DNA of 64,000 nt from the NCBI RefSeq assembly GCF_003846445.2, contig NZ_CP030139.2, positions 1,054,001 through 1,118,000 on the forward strand, read 5' to 3'. Shown one piece after another: positions 18,485-29,537 of this stretch. The position numbers were made by a program, and so were the translations under genes. The DNA is from Synechococcus elongatus PCC 11801 (GTDB lineage Bacteria > Cyanobacteriota > Cyanobacteriia > Synechococcales > Synechococcaceae). The notes beneath the pieces are model-generated. The model did not search any database, was not told the origin of the DNA, and saw nothing but the letters and a program-made list of their open reading frames with translations. The first letter of the stretch is position 1, and every line of letters starts with the position of its first letter.

Positions 18485-18604
18485 TCCAATCGCAATAAAG
18501 CCGGGCATCAGCATAGCGAAGAACGGCGATCGCTGCTGGTATTGCCGGTGCTTGGCAAGGGTCAACCTCGGCAGCGAGGATGGATCAATGTCTTGCAAGC
18601 TGCC

Positions 18605-19678
18605 ATGAGCCCTTTTCAGAGCATCCAGTGGACGGGTCAGCAACTCCGTCTGCTCGATCAGCGATCGCTGCCCCAAGAAACGATCTACCGCTTCTATGAC
18701 GATGCGGAAGGCGTAGCGATCGCCATTCGCGACATGGTGGTGCGTGGTGCACCAGCGATTGGGGTGGCTGCCGCTTTTGGTTTAGTTTTGGCGAGCCAGC
18801 AGTCATCGACTGCGGATGCAGACGCGCTGAGACACCAGATTGCGATCGCGGCGGAGACACTCAAAGCAGCACGACCCACTGCTGTCAATTTGGCTTGGGC
18901 CGTTGACCGGATGTTGGCTGCGATCGCGGATCCCAGTTTGGATGCGGCGGCGATTCAAGCAACGTTGCTGTCAGCAGCGCAGCAACTCTACAACGAAGAT
19001 GTGGCGGTCAATCGCCAGATTGGCCTGAATGCGCAAGCGTTGATTCCGCAGCAAGCCAACGTCATTCACCACTGCAACACGGGTGCTCTGGCAACAGTAG
19101 ATTACGGCACTGCGCTCGGCATCATCCGCATCGCCCACGAGCAGGGCAAGCAGATCCACGCCTATCTCGATGAAACACGGCCGCGTCTGCAAGGAGCCAA
19201 CCTGTCGGCCTACGAACTGCAAGCCTACGGGGTGCCCCACACGGTGATCGTGGATGGAGCCTCGGGCTTTTTAATGCGGCAGCGGCAGATCGACTGCTGT
19301 TTAGTCGGTTGCGATCGCGTTACGGCTAACGGTGACGTCGCCAATAAAATCGGCACCTACAACTTAGCGCTTGCTGCCAAGGCTCATGGGGTGCCGTTCT
19401 ATGTGGCCTGCCCAGTTAGCACGATCGATCGCAGTTTGGCAACAGGTGCTGAGATTGAGATCGAGGAGCGAGACGGGCGCGAAATTACCGAAATTCGCGG
19501 GCAGGCGATCGCTCCAGCGGGCACCAAAACTTGGAATCCAGCCTTTGACATCACGCCTGCTGAACTGGTGACAGCGATCATCACCGAGCGGGGGATTCTG
19601 TATCCGCCCTACGGCTCAGCACTTGAGCAAGTGTTAACAAGTCCTAGCATCGGCGCAGAGACAGTCGATCGCGCTTGA
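18605..19678 (+). CDS. mtnA: S-methyl-5-thioribose-1-phosphate isomerase
   Basis: 357 residues from ATG 18605. The frame extends upstream, but that part overlaps the divergent mtnB and lacks family sequence, while MSPFQSIQW is a natural N-terminus. [13 protein letters not shown], the catalytic cysteine in [11 protein letters not shown] and the catalytic aspartate in [19 protein letters not shown] are all present. It isomerises methylthioribose-1-phosphate to the ribulose form, the first isomerase step of the 5'-methylthioadenosine salvage route. Confidence 0.95.
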   Translation: MSPFQSIQWTGQQLRLLDQRSLPQETIYRFYDDAEGVAIAIRDMVVRGAPAIGVAAAFGLVLASQQSSTADADALRHQIAIAAETLKAARPTAVNLAWAVDRMLAAIADPSLDAAAIQATLLSAAQQLYNEDVAVNRQIGLNAQALIPQQANVIHHCNTGALATVDYGTALGIIRIAHEQGKQIHAYLDETRPRLQGANLSAYELQAYGVPHTVIVDGASGFLMRQRQIDCCLVGCDRVTANGDVANKIGTYNLALAAKAHGVPFYVACPVSTIDRSLATGAEIEIEERDGREITEIRGQAIAPAGTKTWNPAFDITPAELVTAIITERGILYPPYGSALEQVLTSPSIGAETVDRA

Positions 19679-19714
19679 TACAGTAGGCGAAATTGAGTAG
19701 TTGAGGAAATTGAT

Positions 19715-20122
19715 ATGGCTTCCCGACGAGCGCGTGTCACAGGATTTATCCGTGACTTTCAGGCTTTTATTCTCAAAGGCAATGTTGTTGAACTAGCAGT
19801 TGCCGTGATTATTGGCGGTGCTTTCAATAAGATCGTGAGCTCTTTTGTGGGCGATTTGGTGATGCCACTCGTCAATCCCCTGATTCCAGGAGGAGACTGG
19901 CGAGCTGCGGTCATTGGGCCCGGTATCAAGATTGGTAGCTTTGCCAGCTCTGTCATTGATTTTCTGATTATTGCCTTCGTGCTTTATCTGGTAATTCGTG
20001 CGATTGAGCGTTTCAAACGTAAGGAAGAGGCGATCGCTGCAGCGGAACCCCATGAGCCAGATGTTCAGCAGCAAATGCTAGCGACATTAGAACGAATTGC
20101 CGATGGATTAGAGCGGCGCTAA
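19715..20122 (+). CDS. mscL: Large-conductance mechanosensitive channel
   Basis: 135 residues, the normal size. The N-terminal amphipathic helix (IRDFQAFILKGNVVELAVAVIIGGAF) leads into pore helix TM1. TM2 is around residues 70-92 (SSVIDFLIIAFVLYLVI), followed by the charged RFKRKEE segment and a cytoplasmic helix bundle. The inner-membrane homopentamer opens on membrane tension and releases solutes on hypo-osmotic shock. A clear terminator follows, so it is probably monocistronic. Confidence 0.97.
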   Translation: MASRRARVTGFIRDFQAFILKGNVVELAVAVIIGGAFNKIVSSFVGDLVMPLVNPLIPGGDWRAAVIGPGIKIGSFASSVIDFLIIAFVLYLVIRAIERFKRKEEAIAAAEPHEPDVQQQMLATLERIADGLERR

Positions 20123-20141
20123 ATCTCAACTTAATTTCAAG

Positions 20142-20172
20142 AAAGGCTCAATAACTTGAGCCTTTTATTTTG
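20142..20172 (+). terminator. Terminator of mscL
   Basis: AAAGGCTCAA, loop TAAC, TTGAGCCTTT, then TATTTTGTT: a classic rho-independent terminator 20 bases after the mscL stop. It is followed by an A/T-rich stretch to about 20270. Confidence 0.9.
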
Positions 20173-20370
20173 TTAAAAAATCTCCAGAAAAACTTAAAAT
20201 ATCGTGAATAAAAAATCTTAAATTTATCAGCAAATTAATTATCTGTCGATTGTTAATAGACAGCTTAGGCGATCGTTTTGCGTCGATCAAATATGAACCA
20301 ATCATGAAAGTTTGTGCATGGCTTTCAGTGATAGGGTGACTAGAGTCATGCCCACTCTGGCGCTTCAAAC

Positions 20371-21027
20371 GTGTCTTCCTTGCTTGCGATCGATCCTGTT
20401 TTCCTCAAAGGCTTTACCAGCGGTCTGATCTTTATCAGCATTGCTGAACTTGGCGACAAGACCTTCTTGATTGCGGCTTTGTTAGCCATGCGCCATCGGC
20501 CTCGTTGGATCTTTCTGGGGACGGTGTTAGCACTGGCTTTGATGACGTTGATTTCAGTCGCGATCGGTCAAGTTGCCAATCGATTGCTGCCGGAAATTTG
20601 GGTGCGCTGGGCAGAGATTGCCTTCTTTGCAGGTTTCGGGATCAAACTTTGGCTGGATGCTTCACGGATGCCGGTCGCGGGAGACAGCGAAGAAGAGGCG
20701 GAAGCAGAAGCGATCGTAGAAGGAGCTGAGGCCAAGCTCGGAAAGCGGATCACCATTTTGGCGGTCGTTTTAGAAGCATTTAGCTTGGTGTTTGTGGCGG
20801 AATGGGGCGATCGCACCCAGTTCACAACGATGGCGTTGGCAGCAGCCGGCAGTGCTTGGGGGGTTGCACTTGGTGCCATTTTGGGTCACGCGATCGTGGC
20901 AGTCATTGCTGTCAGCGTTGGACGCTGGGTCAGTCGCCATATCTCAGAGCGCTTGCTGACCCAAATTAGCGCTGTTTTATTTCTAATCTTTGCGGGTGTT
21001 GTTTTAGGTGGCCTGTTATTGAGATAA
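20371..21027 (+). CDS. GDT1/TMEM165-family (UPF0016) cation exporter, probably Mn2+
   Basis: 218 residues from a GTG; the nearby ATG at 20348 is out of frame. The family has two ExGD(K/R) motifs in inverted halves: ELGDK at 26-30 and EWGDR at 144-148. About six to seven membrane spans are visible, with an acidic loop between the halves (DSEEEAEAEA). Cyanobacterial relatives (Mnx in Synechocystis) export Mn2+ across the thylakoid or plasma membrane and protect from manganese overload; other members also carry Ca2+. A CDF transporter follows 45 bases downstream. Confidence 0.9.
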   Translation: MSSLLAIDPVFLKGFTSGLIFISIAELGDKTFLIAALLAMRHRPRWIFLGTVLALALMTLISVAIGQVANRLLPEIWVRWAEIAFFAGFGIKLWLDASRMPVAGDSEEEAEAEAIVEGAEAKLGKRITILAVVLEAFSLVFVAEWGDRTQFTTMALAAAGSAWGVALGAILGHAIVAVIAVSVGRWVSRHISERLLTQISAVLFLIFAGVVLGGLLLR

Positions 21028-21072
21028 CAACTCTCGGATCTACACTAGAGACTGATCCGCTGGTTGCCAGCT

Positions 21073-21984
21073 ATGGCTTCAGAACATCACCGCCAAGTTC
21101 AGTTTGTTCTTCTGCTGACTCTTGGGCTCAATCTGTTGGTCGTTGTCATTAAGGCTGGCGTTGGCTTCATGACAGGCTCTCTAAGCCTTTTAGCGGATGC
21201 CCTGCACAGCGTTACCGATAGTGTCAACAATATTCTGGGATTATTTACCAATCGTTTAGCAGCACCAGGACCCGATCGCGATCATCCCTACGGTCATCAT
21301 AAATATGAGGCGATCGGAGCGCTAGGAATTGCAGCTTTTCTCGGGATTACTTGTTTTGAAATCATGCGTGGGGCAATCAGTCGGCTAATCACGCCCGGCG
21401 ATCCACTCAAAATCAACTCGATTGATTTATGGCTATTGCTGATTGTTCTCGGCATCAATATCTATGTTGCCTTTTACGAACGATCGGTTGGTAAGCGACT
21501 TGGCAGCCAAATTCTCATTGCTGATGCCTATCACACCATGAGTGATATCTGGATCACGCTGGTGGTTTTGGCAGGCTTGATTGGGGTCCGTTTTTTCAAT
21601 TTGCAGTGGCTGGACGTAGTGCTAGCGCTACCAGTCGCTGTCTTGGTGCTACGGAGTAGCTGGATTGTCCTCAAGAGTAATCTTCCATGGCTGGTTGATG
21701 AAATTGCGATCGCGCCAGAAGCAATTCACCAAGTTGTAACTAGTGTGCCGGGCGTGATCAATTGCCATGACATTGCTTCACGTGGCCTCCTTGGTCGCCA
21801 AATTTTTGTTGATATGCATTTAGTTGTGGATGCGACAGATGTAGCAACAGCTCATCAAATTACTGAAGCCGTAGAAAATCGCCTTGCAGAACGCTACGCG
21901 CCAATCCGCGTTACCATTCACGTTGAGCCGCCGAATTATCAATCTCCGCAGATCACCTATGGCTCCGATACCCAAAATCTCTGA
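21073..21984 (+). CDS. Cation diffusion facilitator family transporter
   Basis: 303 residues from ATG 21073; the frame opens at a TTG 9 bases earlier. Six membrane spans. Metal-site motifs are LLADALHSVTDSVNN in TM2 and IADAYHTMSDIW in TM5, with the YGHHKYEA loop after TM2 and a C-terminal cytoplasmic domain (VVTSVPGV, VDMHLVVD). CDF proteins exchange Zn2+, Mn2+, Fe2+ or Co2+ for protons. The DxxxD pattern in TM5 (DAYHTMSD) with the DALHSVTD site resembles Mn/Fe-type rather than ZitB-type members, but the substrate is not proven. It lies next to a GDT1-type exporter. Confidence 0.93.
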   Translation: MASEHHRQVQFVLLLTLGLNLLVVVIKAGVGFMTGSLSLLADALHSVTDSVNNILGLFTNRLAAPGPDRDHPYGHHKYEAIGALGIAAFLGITCFEIMRGAISRLITPGDPLKINSIDLWLLLIVLGINIYVAFYERSVGKRLGSQILIADAYHTMSDIWITLVVLAGLIGVRFFNLQWLDVVLALPVAVLVLRSSWIVLKSNLPWLVDEIAIAPEAIHQVVTSVPGVINCHDIASRGLLGRQIFVDMHLVVDATDVATAHQITEAVENRLAERYAPIRVTIHVEPPNYQSPQITYGSDTQNL

Positions 21985-22033
21985 GACTCCTACCGTATAA
22001 TTTTTGTCCCTCTGCTTTAGTCATCCGCAGGCT

Positions 22034-23173
22034 ATGTCACTTGCCAAACGTTGGGTTGTCCCGCTGACAGTTGCTTTGTGCTGTCTAAACAATCCTCTAC
22101 CTCGGGCGATCGCCAACACAGAGACAGAGACGACAACTACCAATCCGGCTGCGACAGCCATTTTACCCGCGAATATCTTGCAGCCTTTATCGCGATCGGC
22201 AAGTGCCAAGCCACGCCTCTCGGCTTATCAATCAGGTGCCACGATCGCTGATTTGCCAGAGGCAACCGTTCTGAGTTTTGATCCACGCTGGGTCCGAATT
22301 GATCTCCTCAAGGGATGGGATCAGGAAGACGCGGCCTTTAAGGATCGCGGAGCTTTAGCCTTTGTCTCTGGACCCATGTATGAGCGGGTCGTTGATGAGC
22401 AAACCAACCAAGAAATCGGCGTTGCGCTCGGGGATATGAAGTTTGGGCGATCGATTACTTGGGCTCGGAATCGTGCAGCTGCTCGAGAACGTGCCTTCGT
22501 TGGCGTGACCCAGAATGGTCGTGTGGAGTTTGGCTATGGTGCTCTAACGCCTGAGCGAAAAGCGCGTTATGAGACCTTTATTGGTGGTCTGCATGCCATT
22601 TACAACGATACTCAACAAGTGCCACCTGAATATCGTGGTGGCTATAACAGTGGAATTCAGCAAGAATTTCGGTATTTTTTACCGCGTATTCGTGTCGTCT
22701 ATGGTCTTCGACCCGATGGTCAGTTCTCCTTCTTTATGAGCAAGGATGGCATGACGATGAATGAGGCAATCACCCTATCCCGCCGTCTCGGTTATTTGGC
22801 AGCCTATATGCCTGATCATGCCTCGAAGTCTCGCTTAATTATTCCGGGTGAGAAGCCATTTACACCGGCAGATGCAGACTGGATGAGCAATGGTGTTTTG
22901 AACTATGCCCATGTTCCCTTTCTTGTCCGAATGACACCGCGACGAGCTCCGGTCGGCTTCGTCCGCAATCAACGGTTAAGTATTCAAGCTCGTGTTCGTC
23001 GCAATGAATTTTGCCAAGATCTTCAAGGCTGTGACCTGAGTGCCATGTTCAGCCGTATCCGCGATCGCCTCCGCGATCGCACCATCATCGCAGTTGACCA
23101 AGCAGTGAGATATCAGCTGCAACCTGCTCTCGATCGCTTCTGGGCTTGGACAGGTGGCAGTAGTCTCCAATAA
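22034..23173 (+). CDS. Secreted protein of unknown function
   Basis: 379 residues from ATG 22034, ten codons inside the open frame, giving a proper signal peptide (AKRWVVPLTVALCCLNNPLPRAIA). A Thr/Asn-rich linker follows. The globular part has TVLSFDPRWVRIDLLKGWDQ, a QNGRVEFGYGALTPE segment and DGMTMNEAITLSRRLGYLAAYMPD. Layout is vaguely like exported phosphodiester glycosidase-type folds, but no catalytic motif can be confirmed. It follows the CDF gene by 49 bases on the same strand. Unknown substrate and role. Confidence 0.7.
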   Translation: MSLAKRWVVPLTVALCCLNNPLPRAIANTETETTTTNPAATAILPANILQPLSRSASAKPRLSAYQSGATIADLPEATVLSFDPRWVRIDLLKGWDQEDAAFKDRGALAFVSGPMYERVVDEQTNQEIGVALGDMKFGRSITWARNRAAARERAFVGVTQNGRVEFGYGALTPERKARYETFIGGLHAIYNDTQQVPPEYRGGYNSGIQQEFRYFLPRIRVVYGLRPDGQFSFFMSKDGMTMNEAITLSRRLGYLAAYMPDHASKSRLIIPGEKPFTPADADWMSNGVLNYAHVPFLVRMTPRRAPVGFVRNQRLSIQARVRRNEFCQDLQGCDLSAMFSRIRDRLRDRTIIAVDQAVRYQLQPALDRFWAWTGGSSLQ

Positions 23174-23214
23174 CAGATAGGAACACTCGACAATATCTTA
23201 GGCAAGTAGAGACA

Positions 23215-23250
23215 GAAAAAATCCAGCCAACGATGATTCATTGACTGGAT
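23215..23250 (-). terminator. Terminator for the small membrane protein gene
   Basis: On the minus strand ATCCAGTCAA and TTGGCTGGAT pair, followed by TTTTTTCTG. It lies 50 bases past the stop of the minus-strand gene 23300-23614 and also faces the end of the + strand gene at 23173. Confidence 0.7.
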
Positions 23251-23299
23251 AACGGTAAAAGACCAGGAGCGATCGCGAGAGACGTGTCTACGCTAGTTT

Positions 23300-23614
23300 C
23301 TAGCTAGGGTTGATCGCTGGGTTGCCAAATGGCATCTCGGCAGCAGCTGTCGTTGTGGACTCTGCACTCGTTTCGAGAGGACGAAGCTCAATGTGGTTGA
23401 GGAGTGTTGTCACAAAAGCAAAGAGCAGGAAAGGTAGTGAAACAACGAGAATTAAGCCAACAGTCGTTAGTGCATAGATAGGTTGCTGCGCTCCCATCAG
23501 TGCCAAGGCAGCGGCTAAGCTCAGCAAAATGACAATAATCCAAATAATAATCTGACCGTAAATATCGCCAAAAGTAAGCGTGCAGGCGACACGATAGCGT
23601 TTCAGTCGATCCAT
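23300..23614 (-). CDS. Small membrane protein of unknown function
   Basis: 104 residues from ATG 23614. Earlier in-frame starts add residues without membrane character. MDRLKRYRVACTLTFGDIYG leads into two hydrophobic spans (GQIIIWIIVILLSLAAALALMG and LTTVGLILVVSLPFLLFAFVTT, given as approximate limits 20-40 and 48-70), then a Thr/Ser/Glu tail. No known domain. It is divergent from the M16 peptidase gene, with 212 bases between them. Confidence 0.6.
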   Translation of the reverse strand: MDRLKRYRVACTLTFGDIYGQIIIWIIVILLSLAAALALMGAQQPIYALTTVGLILVVSLPFLLFAFVTTLLNHIELRPLETSAESTTTAAAEMPFGNPAINPS

Positions 23615-23826
23615 AGCAGCGGAGTTTAGGCAGGATGCTCTCAGCCTAGATTCGGCGTGCTGGAGAATAAGAAAACGCAATGATTATTCAAGGTGAAATG
23701 AAGAAAGATGTCATGTTGTGAGCCGAATTCGCTCACTATCAAGGATCAGCACACTCCTGACCAAAGTCTCGGGATGGGATGTCACCATAGGGCAATAGAG
23801 TTGACTGTTCCGAGGTTGTGCGCTTC

Positions 23827-25101
23827 ATGGTTGCTGCACTCGCTGCTCCCCGCTTGAATGCTCCCCACTGGCAGCAACTTGAAAATGGATTAACAATCAT
23901 TGCAGAGCGCTTGCCTGTTCCTGCCGTCACCTTTGATCTCTGGGTCAAAATCGGTTCTGTGGTTGAACCGAATGCCATCAATGGGGTTGCTCACTTTCTG
24001 GAACATATGGTGTTCAAAGGAAGTCAGCGACTCAAGGCTGGTGAGTTTGAACAACAAGTTGAAGCGCGCGGTGCGATCGCCAATGCCGCCACGAGTCAGG
24101 ACTATACGCACTTTTACTTCACTTGTGCGCCCCACGATTTTGCGGATCTTGTCTCCCTACAAACGGATGTGGTTCTCCATCCGCTGCTAGCAGAGGCCGA
24201 ATTTGAGCGTGAGCGCCGGGTTGTTCTAGAAGAAATTCGTCGCGCTGAGGATAATCCTCGCCGCCGCGCTTATTACCGGATGATGGAGGCCAGCTTTGAA
24301 CGGCTGCCCTACCGCCGCCCCGTACTAGGGCCCTACGAGACGATCGCCCAACTAGAACTCACGGATTTACAGGCGTTTCATCGTCAGTGGTATGGCGCCA
24401 ATCAGCTAGTTGCTGTGGTGGTCGGTGACCTCCCAGAATCCGAGATGATCGATGCAGTACGGGCTGCCATGGCCGATCATGCACCCGTGATCAGCCAGCG
24501 ATCGCCGCTGTTGCCGGAACCTGCTTTCAGCCAACCGCAACAGATCACTTATCACGATGCTGATCTGCACCAAGCAAGACTGTATTTAACTTGGCGCGTA
24601 CCAGGACTGAACCAATTGTCGCGGACCTATGCGCTGGATGCGATCGCCTCCATTCTGGCGAGTGGTCGCACGTCGCGTCTCGTTGCTCAACTACGTGAAC
24701 AGCAGGGCTTAGTCAGTAATATCGTTGCCAGTAACTCGACTTACCGCGATCAAGGCTTATTCGCTATCTCCGCTCGCCTGCCAGTGGCCCATTTAGAAAC
24801 CGTCAGAACCCAGATCTTCGCTGAACTGCAAGAGCTCCAAAACGAAGGAGTCACGACGGCAGAGTTAGAAAAAATTCGACGTCAGGTCGTCAATCGTTTC
24901 ATCTTTGGCAATGAGCGCCCCAGCGATCGCGCCAGTTTGTATGGCTATTACGGCACGCTTTTAGGCAGTCTAGAGCCAGCCTTTGATTATGTGGATGAAA
25001 TCCATGCTCTCAGTACTGAAGATCTTCAGCTAGCCGTGCAGACCTATCTCGATCCTCAAGCCTGCGCCACAATCGAGATTTTGCCGGGCGAGCATGGCTG
25101 A
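23827..25101 (+). CDS. M16-family zinc metallopeptidase
   Basis: 424 residues from ATG 23827; a GTG three codons upstream is the alternative. The inverted zinc motif HFLEHMVFKG (HxxEH) lies near residue 55, with the third ligand glutamate in RRVVLEEIRRAEDNP. The C-terminal half has the inactive repeat with ARLYLTWRVPG and the R/Y segment NERPSDRASLYGYYG. Members degrade small peptides, including transit and signal peptides. A second M16 gene, often adjacent, is not present. It overlaps the fructosamine kinase gene by 8 bases. Confidence 0.92.
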   Translation: MVAALAAPRLNAPHWQQLENGLTIIAERLPVPAVTFDLWVKIGSVVEPNAINGVAHFLEHMVFKGSQRLKAGEFEQQVEARGAIANAATSQDYTHFYFTCAPHDFADLVSLQTDVVLHPLLAEAEFERERRVVLEEIRRAEDNPRRRAYYRMMEASFERLPYRRPVLGPYETIAQLELTDLQAFHRQWYGANQLVAVVVGDLPESEMIDAVRAAMADHAPVISQRSPLLPEPAFSQPQQITYHDADLHQARLYLTWRVPGLNQLSRTYALDAIASILASGRTSRLVAQLREQQGLVSNIVASNSTYRDQGLFAISARLPVAHLETVRTQIFAELQELQNEGVTTAELEKIRRQVVNRFIFGNERPSDRASLYGYYGTLLGSLEPAFDYVDEIHALSTEDLQLAVQTYLDPQACATIEILPGEHG

Positions 25102-25984
25102 AGCTCAGTCTCTTTGGATCGCGATCGCAGCAGCAATTGAAGCTCAGAGCGATCGCCCCAGCCCAATTCAGCAAGTGCAACCGGTGGGGGGAGGCTGCAT
25201 CAACCGCAGCTATCGACTGTTGCTGGAAGATGGCAGTGCTTGGTTTGTCAAACTCAATCAGCTTGATTGTCTGACTGCTTTTGAGGCGGAAGCAGAAGCG
25301 TTAACGGCGATCGCAGCCCGTCAAACGATCCGAGTGCCTACCCCGATCGCTTGGGGAGAAGCCGATCGCACGGCGTACCTCGTTCTGGAATGGTTAGATC
25401 TCGATCGTGGGCTGAGTGACTGGCAGCAATTAGGGGCTGACCTTGCTCGGCTCCATCATCAGACGTACTCCGCTCAGGGTTTTGGCTGGCACCGCGACAA
25501 TGTGATTGGCCAAACCCCACAGATTAATCAGTGGCAGCGAAATTGGGGAGAGTTCTGGCAAACGCAGCGCATTCAATTTCAACTGGACCTAGCGGCTCAA
25601 AAGGGATATCGCTGGCCGAACACGAAGGTGCTCTGCGATCGCATTCCTGAAATTCTGGCCGATCATCAGCCTCAACCTGTGCTGGTGCATGGCGATCTCT
25701 GGTCGGGCAACGCTGGCTTCTTGGCAGATGGCACACCGGTCATTTTTGACCCAGCGACCTACTATGGCGATCGCGAAGTTGACCTCGCGATGACGGAACT
25801 ATTCGGTGGCTTTCCTTCTGCTTTCTATGACGGCTACCGCCAAGCCTGGCCGATCGACGCAGGCTATCGCCGTCGCCGTGATCTCTACAACCTCTATCAC
25901 GTGCTCAACCACGTCAATCTGTTTGGCGGGGGGTACGCCCAACAAGCCCAACGATTGATCGATCGCTTGTTATTGATCCGCTGA
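25094..25984 (+). CDS. Fructosamine/ketosamine-3-kinase family protein
   Basis: 296 residues. The start ATGGCTGA overlaps the stop of the M16 gene by 8 bases, implying translational coupling. Kinase-like fold: GGGCINRSYRL nucleotide loop, Lys in AWFVKLNQ, catalytic HGDLWSGNAGF and DPATYYGDREVDLAMTELFGG. Bacterial members phosphorylate ketosamines such as ribuloselysine, which triggers removal of the sugar from glycated proteins. The coupling to a peptidase fits a protein-damage clean-up theme, but that is inference. Confidence 0.92.
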   Translation: MAEAQSLWIAIAAAIEAQSDRPSPIQQVQPVGGGCINRSYRLLLEDGSAWFVKLNQLDCLTAFEAEAEALTAIAARQTIRVPTPIAWGEADRTAYLVLEWLDLDRGLSDWQQLGADLARLHHQTYSAQGFGWHRDNVIGQTPQINQWQRNWGEFWQTQRIQFQLDLAAQKGYRWPNTKVLCDRIPEILADHQPQPVLVHGDLWSGNAGFLADGTPVIFDPATYYGDREVDLAMTELFGGFPSAFYDGYRQAWPIDAGYRRRRDLYNLYHVLNHVNLFGGGYAQQAQRLIDRLLLIR

Positions 25985-26015
25985 TCAACTTTCTGACAGG
26001 GGTCTGCGATCGCTA

Positions 26016-26942
26016 CTAGAGCACTGTCGCGCGCAGCATTGCTACTGGCAGGCTACAAAGTTTCCGCCAAGTTGGCACGTAAGCTCGCTGCCGGAAAACG
26101 TCGTAGTTGTTTTGCTCGATCACATCGAGAATTTCGCGATAGAGCATCAGCGACGCCCACACCGGCCAGCGAGCATCGTGGCTGAGCTGACGAATACCCC
26201 GTTCGGCTTGCTCAAAGTAATCACGAGCGCGATCGAGTTGGAACTGCATAAAGGCTCGCCAGCGATCGTCAATCACGCCATTGAACAGATCTTGCTCCGT
26301 GTAATTGAAGCTAGCTAGCTCCTCCTGCGGCAGATAGATACGGCCGCGACGGGCATCTTCACCGACATCGCGCAGGATGTTGGTGAGCTGATTGGCAATC
26401 CCCAGCGCCAGTGCTTCTTCAGTGGGATCTGGAGGTGTTGTCGGATCCCATGGGGCACGACTGACACCTGTCTCCACACCCATCACGGGTTGTGACATCA
26501 GCCCTACCGTGCCGGCGACGCGGTAACAGTAAGTGTAGAGATCGTCGAAGGTGGAATAGCGGTTTTGGAGCAGATCCATCCGCTGCCCTTCGATCATGTC
26601 GCGAAAGGGCTGAATCTCTAGGGGGTAGCGATCGAGGGTGTCGACCAACGCCACATCTAAGTTGTCTTCGGGTCTGCCCGCAAAGACATTCTCGAGACGG
26701 CGCTCCCAAGCATCCAGCGTCGCCATCGTGGTTTGCGCAGCTTGGGGGCCATCGACGAGTTCATCAGTGCGGCGACACCAAACATAGATAGCCCAAATGG
26801 CCTGACGCTTGGCCTCCGGCATCAATAGAGTGCCGAGGTAGAAGGTCTTGGCGTAGCGAGCGGTAATTTGACGGCACTCCTCGTAGGCCTCCGACAGAGA
26901 GGCGAGCGCCCGTGAAGGCCGTGCCGGAATCATCTGCAGCAT
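26016..26942 (-). CDS. crtB: 15-cis-phytoene synthase
   Basis: 308 residues. Trans-isoprenyl diphosphate synthase fold: first Asp motif in [11 protein letters not shown] (about residue 57), second in [18 protein letters not shown]. It joins two geranylgeranyl diphosphates to 15-cis-phytoene at the thylakoid or plasma membrane, the committed carotenoid step. It lies 80 bases downstream of crtP on the same strand, the known crtP-crtB order of Synechococcus elongatus. It converges with the fructosamine kinase gene. ATG 26942 is used; a second ATG is three codons later. Confidence 0.98.
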   Translation of the reverse strand: MLQMIPARPSRALASLSEAYEECRQITARYAKTFYLGTLLMPEAKRQAIWAIYVWCRRTDELVDGPQAAQTTMATLDAWERRLENVFAGRPEDNLDVALVDTLDRYPLEIQPFRDMIEGQRMDLLQNRYSTFDDLYTYCYRVAGTVGLMSQPVMGVETGVSRAPWDPTTPPDPTEEALALGIANQLTNILRDVGEDARRGRIYLPQEELASFNYTEQDLFNGVIDDRWRAFMQFQLDRARDYFEQAERGIRQLSHDARWPVWASLMLYREILDVIEQNNYDVFRQRAYVPTWRKLCSLPVAMLRATVL

Positions 26943-27022
26943 CAGACAGACGGTGCGAGTCGGGGGTGAGAGGGTGACCAGAAGGGGCTCAGAGTAAGCA
27001 ACTGCAACATGGGTAACAGTGT

Positions 27023-28480
<1,458 letters not shown>

Positions 28481-28596
28481 TCAGTATACGTTGCATTCTG
28501 TAACAATTCTGATCCGCGATCGCTTGGGGGTAGCTGCCTAAAGTGCAATCGCTCCGCAATAATGATGGTGACGTTTCAGCGGTCCGTCTGCGAGTC

Positions 28597-28929
28597 ATGC
28601 TTCTAAAATCTACGACCCGCCACATCCGCATCTTCACGGCCGAGATCGAAGACAACGAACTCCAACCCAGTGACACGGTGTTGACGCTGGATGTCGATCC
28701 CGACAACGAGTTCAACTGGAATGAGGAAGCGCTGCAAAAGGTCTATCGCCAGTTTGATGACCTCGTCGAATCCTACGCCGGTCAAGAATTGAGCGAGTAC
28801 AACCTCCGTCGGATTGGTTCCGAACTGGAAGTCTTGCTGCGCCAAATGCTGCAAGCCGGCGAAATCTCTTACAACCTCAACTGCCGCGTGCTGAACTACA
28901 GCATGGGTGTGCCGCAAGCTGTCGTTTAG
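28597..28929 (+). CDS. ndhM: NAD(P)H-quinone oxidoreductase subunit M
   Basis: 110 residues from ATG 28597; upstream in-frame starts add non-conserved residues. [26 protein letters not shown] and [21 protein letters not shown] are typical NdhM. It is an oxygenic-photosynthesis-specific peripheral subunit of NDH-1, needed for cyclic electron flow and respiration at the thylakoid. It diverges from crtP across 149 bases. The next gene overlaps its stop by one base. Confidence 0.95.
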   Translation: MLLKSTTRHIRIFTAEIEDNELQPSDTVLTLDVDPDNEFNWNEEALQKVYRQFDDLVESYAGQELSEYNLRRIGSELEVLLRQMLQAGEISYNLNCRVLNYSMGVPQAVV

Positions 28930-29537
28930 TGCAAGTGCTGAGTCTACGGACTCACCTCGCTGAGCAATTGACGGCTGCGACTTTAGTAACGCCGCGCCTC
29001 AACCGCGATCGCAGTCGTTCGGGCTTGCTTTACCGAATAGCCCCTGCATCCGTTGAGTTATTGCAGGCTCAACTTCCTCCGCCTTGGTCCGTTCAGGGTC
29101 AAGGTTTTGTTTTGCCTGACGTGGACTTGTGGCAATGGCTAAAGGCGCGATCGCAGCCTTGGCCAGTTTTGGTTGAACCTCTGTCGCCAAGCTGTCCGGT
29201 CTGGCTGCTCCAGCTCGCTCATGCTCGCTGCTGGCAACGCTGCGACACGATCGCTGCTGTCAATCCGCGCTGGTCAACTGAATCACCAGAGGCGATCGCT
29301 CCAGTTCTCTGGCCGGTGTTGGCTTACCTGATTGACTTGGCAGATGTCTGGCAGGGACCCACTAAGCCAGTGCTAGTCATTGCCCGCGATCGCTTGTTAC
29401 CTGCTCTTGATCAGCTCGATCGCCAGCCCATTCCTAGCTTGCCGCGAGCTGCAACGCTTGATCTCTACCAAGCAGCAGCGGCAGCCCTAGCCGCTTGTCT
29501 GCAACGCTGGGGGCAACCTTCACCCCGTTCGCTCTAG
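28929..29537 (+). CDS. Unknown cyanobacterial protein, possible DALR-like helical domain
   Basis: 202 residues from a GTG that overlaps the ndhM stop by one base. It is Leu/Ala/Trp-rich and helical, with [17 protein letters not shown] at the start and a helical C-terminal half ([15 protein letters not shown]). It looks like a stand-alone anticodon-binding-like (DALR) helical domain, which I recall in cyanobacteria, but this is a weak match. The stop overlaps the end of the convergent rbcR by 4 bases. Coupled to ndhM by position only. Confidence 0.7.
   Translation: MQVLSLRTHLAEQLTAATLVTPRLNRDRSRSGLLYRIAPASVELLQAQLPPPWSVQGQGFVLPDVDLWQWLKARSQPWPVLVEPLSPSCPVWLLQLAHARCWQRCDTIAAVNPRWSTESPEAIAPVLWPVLAYLIDLADVWQGPTKPVLVIARDRLLPALDQLDRQPIPSLPRAATLDLYQAAAAALAACLQRWGQPSPRSL

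Noticed and set aside
18485-18676. Long N-terminal extension of mtnB
   Set aside because: It would run into the start of divergent mtnA and lengthen the protein well beyond the family size.
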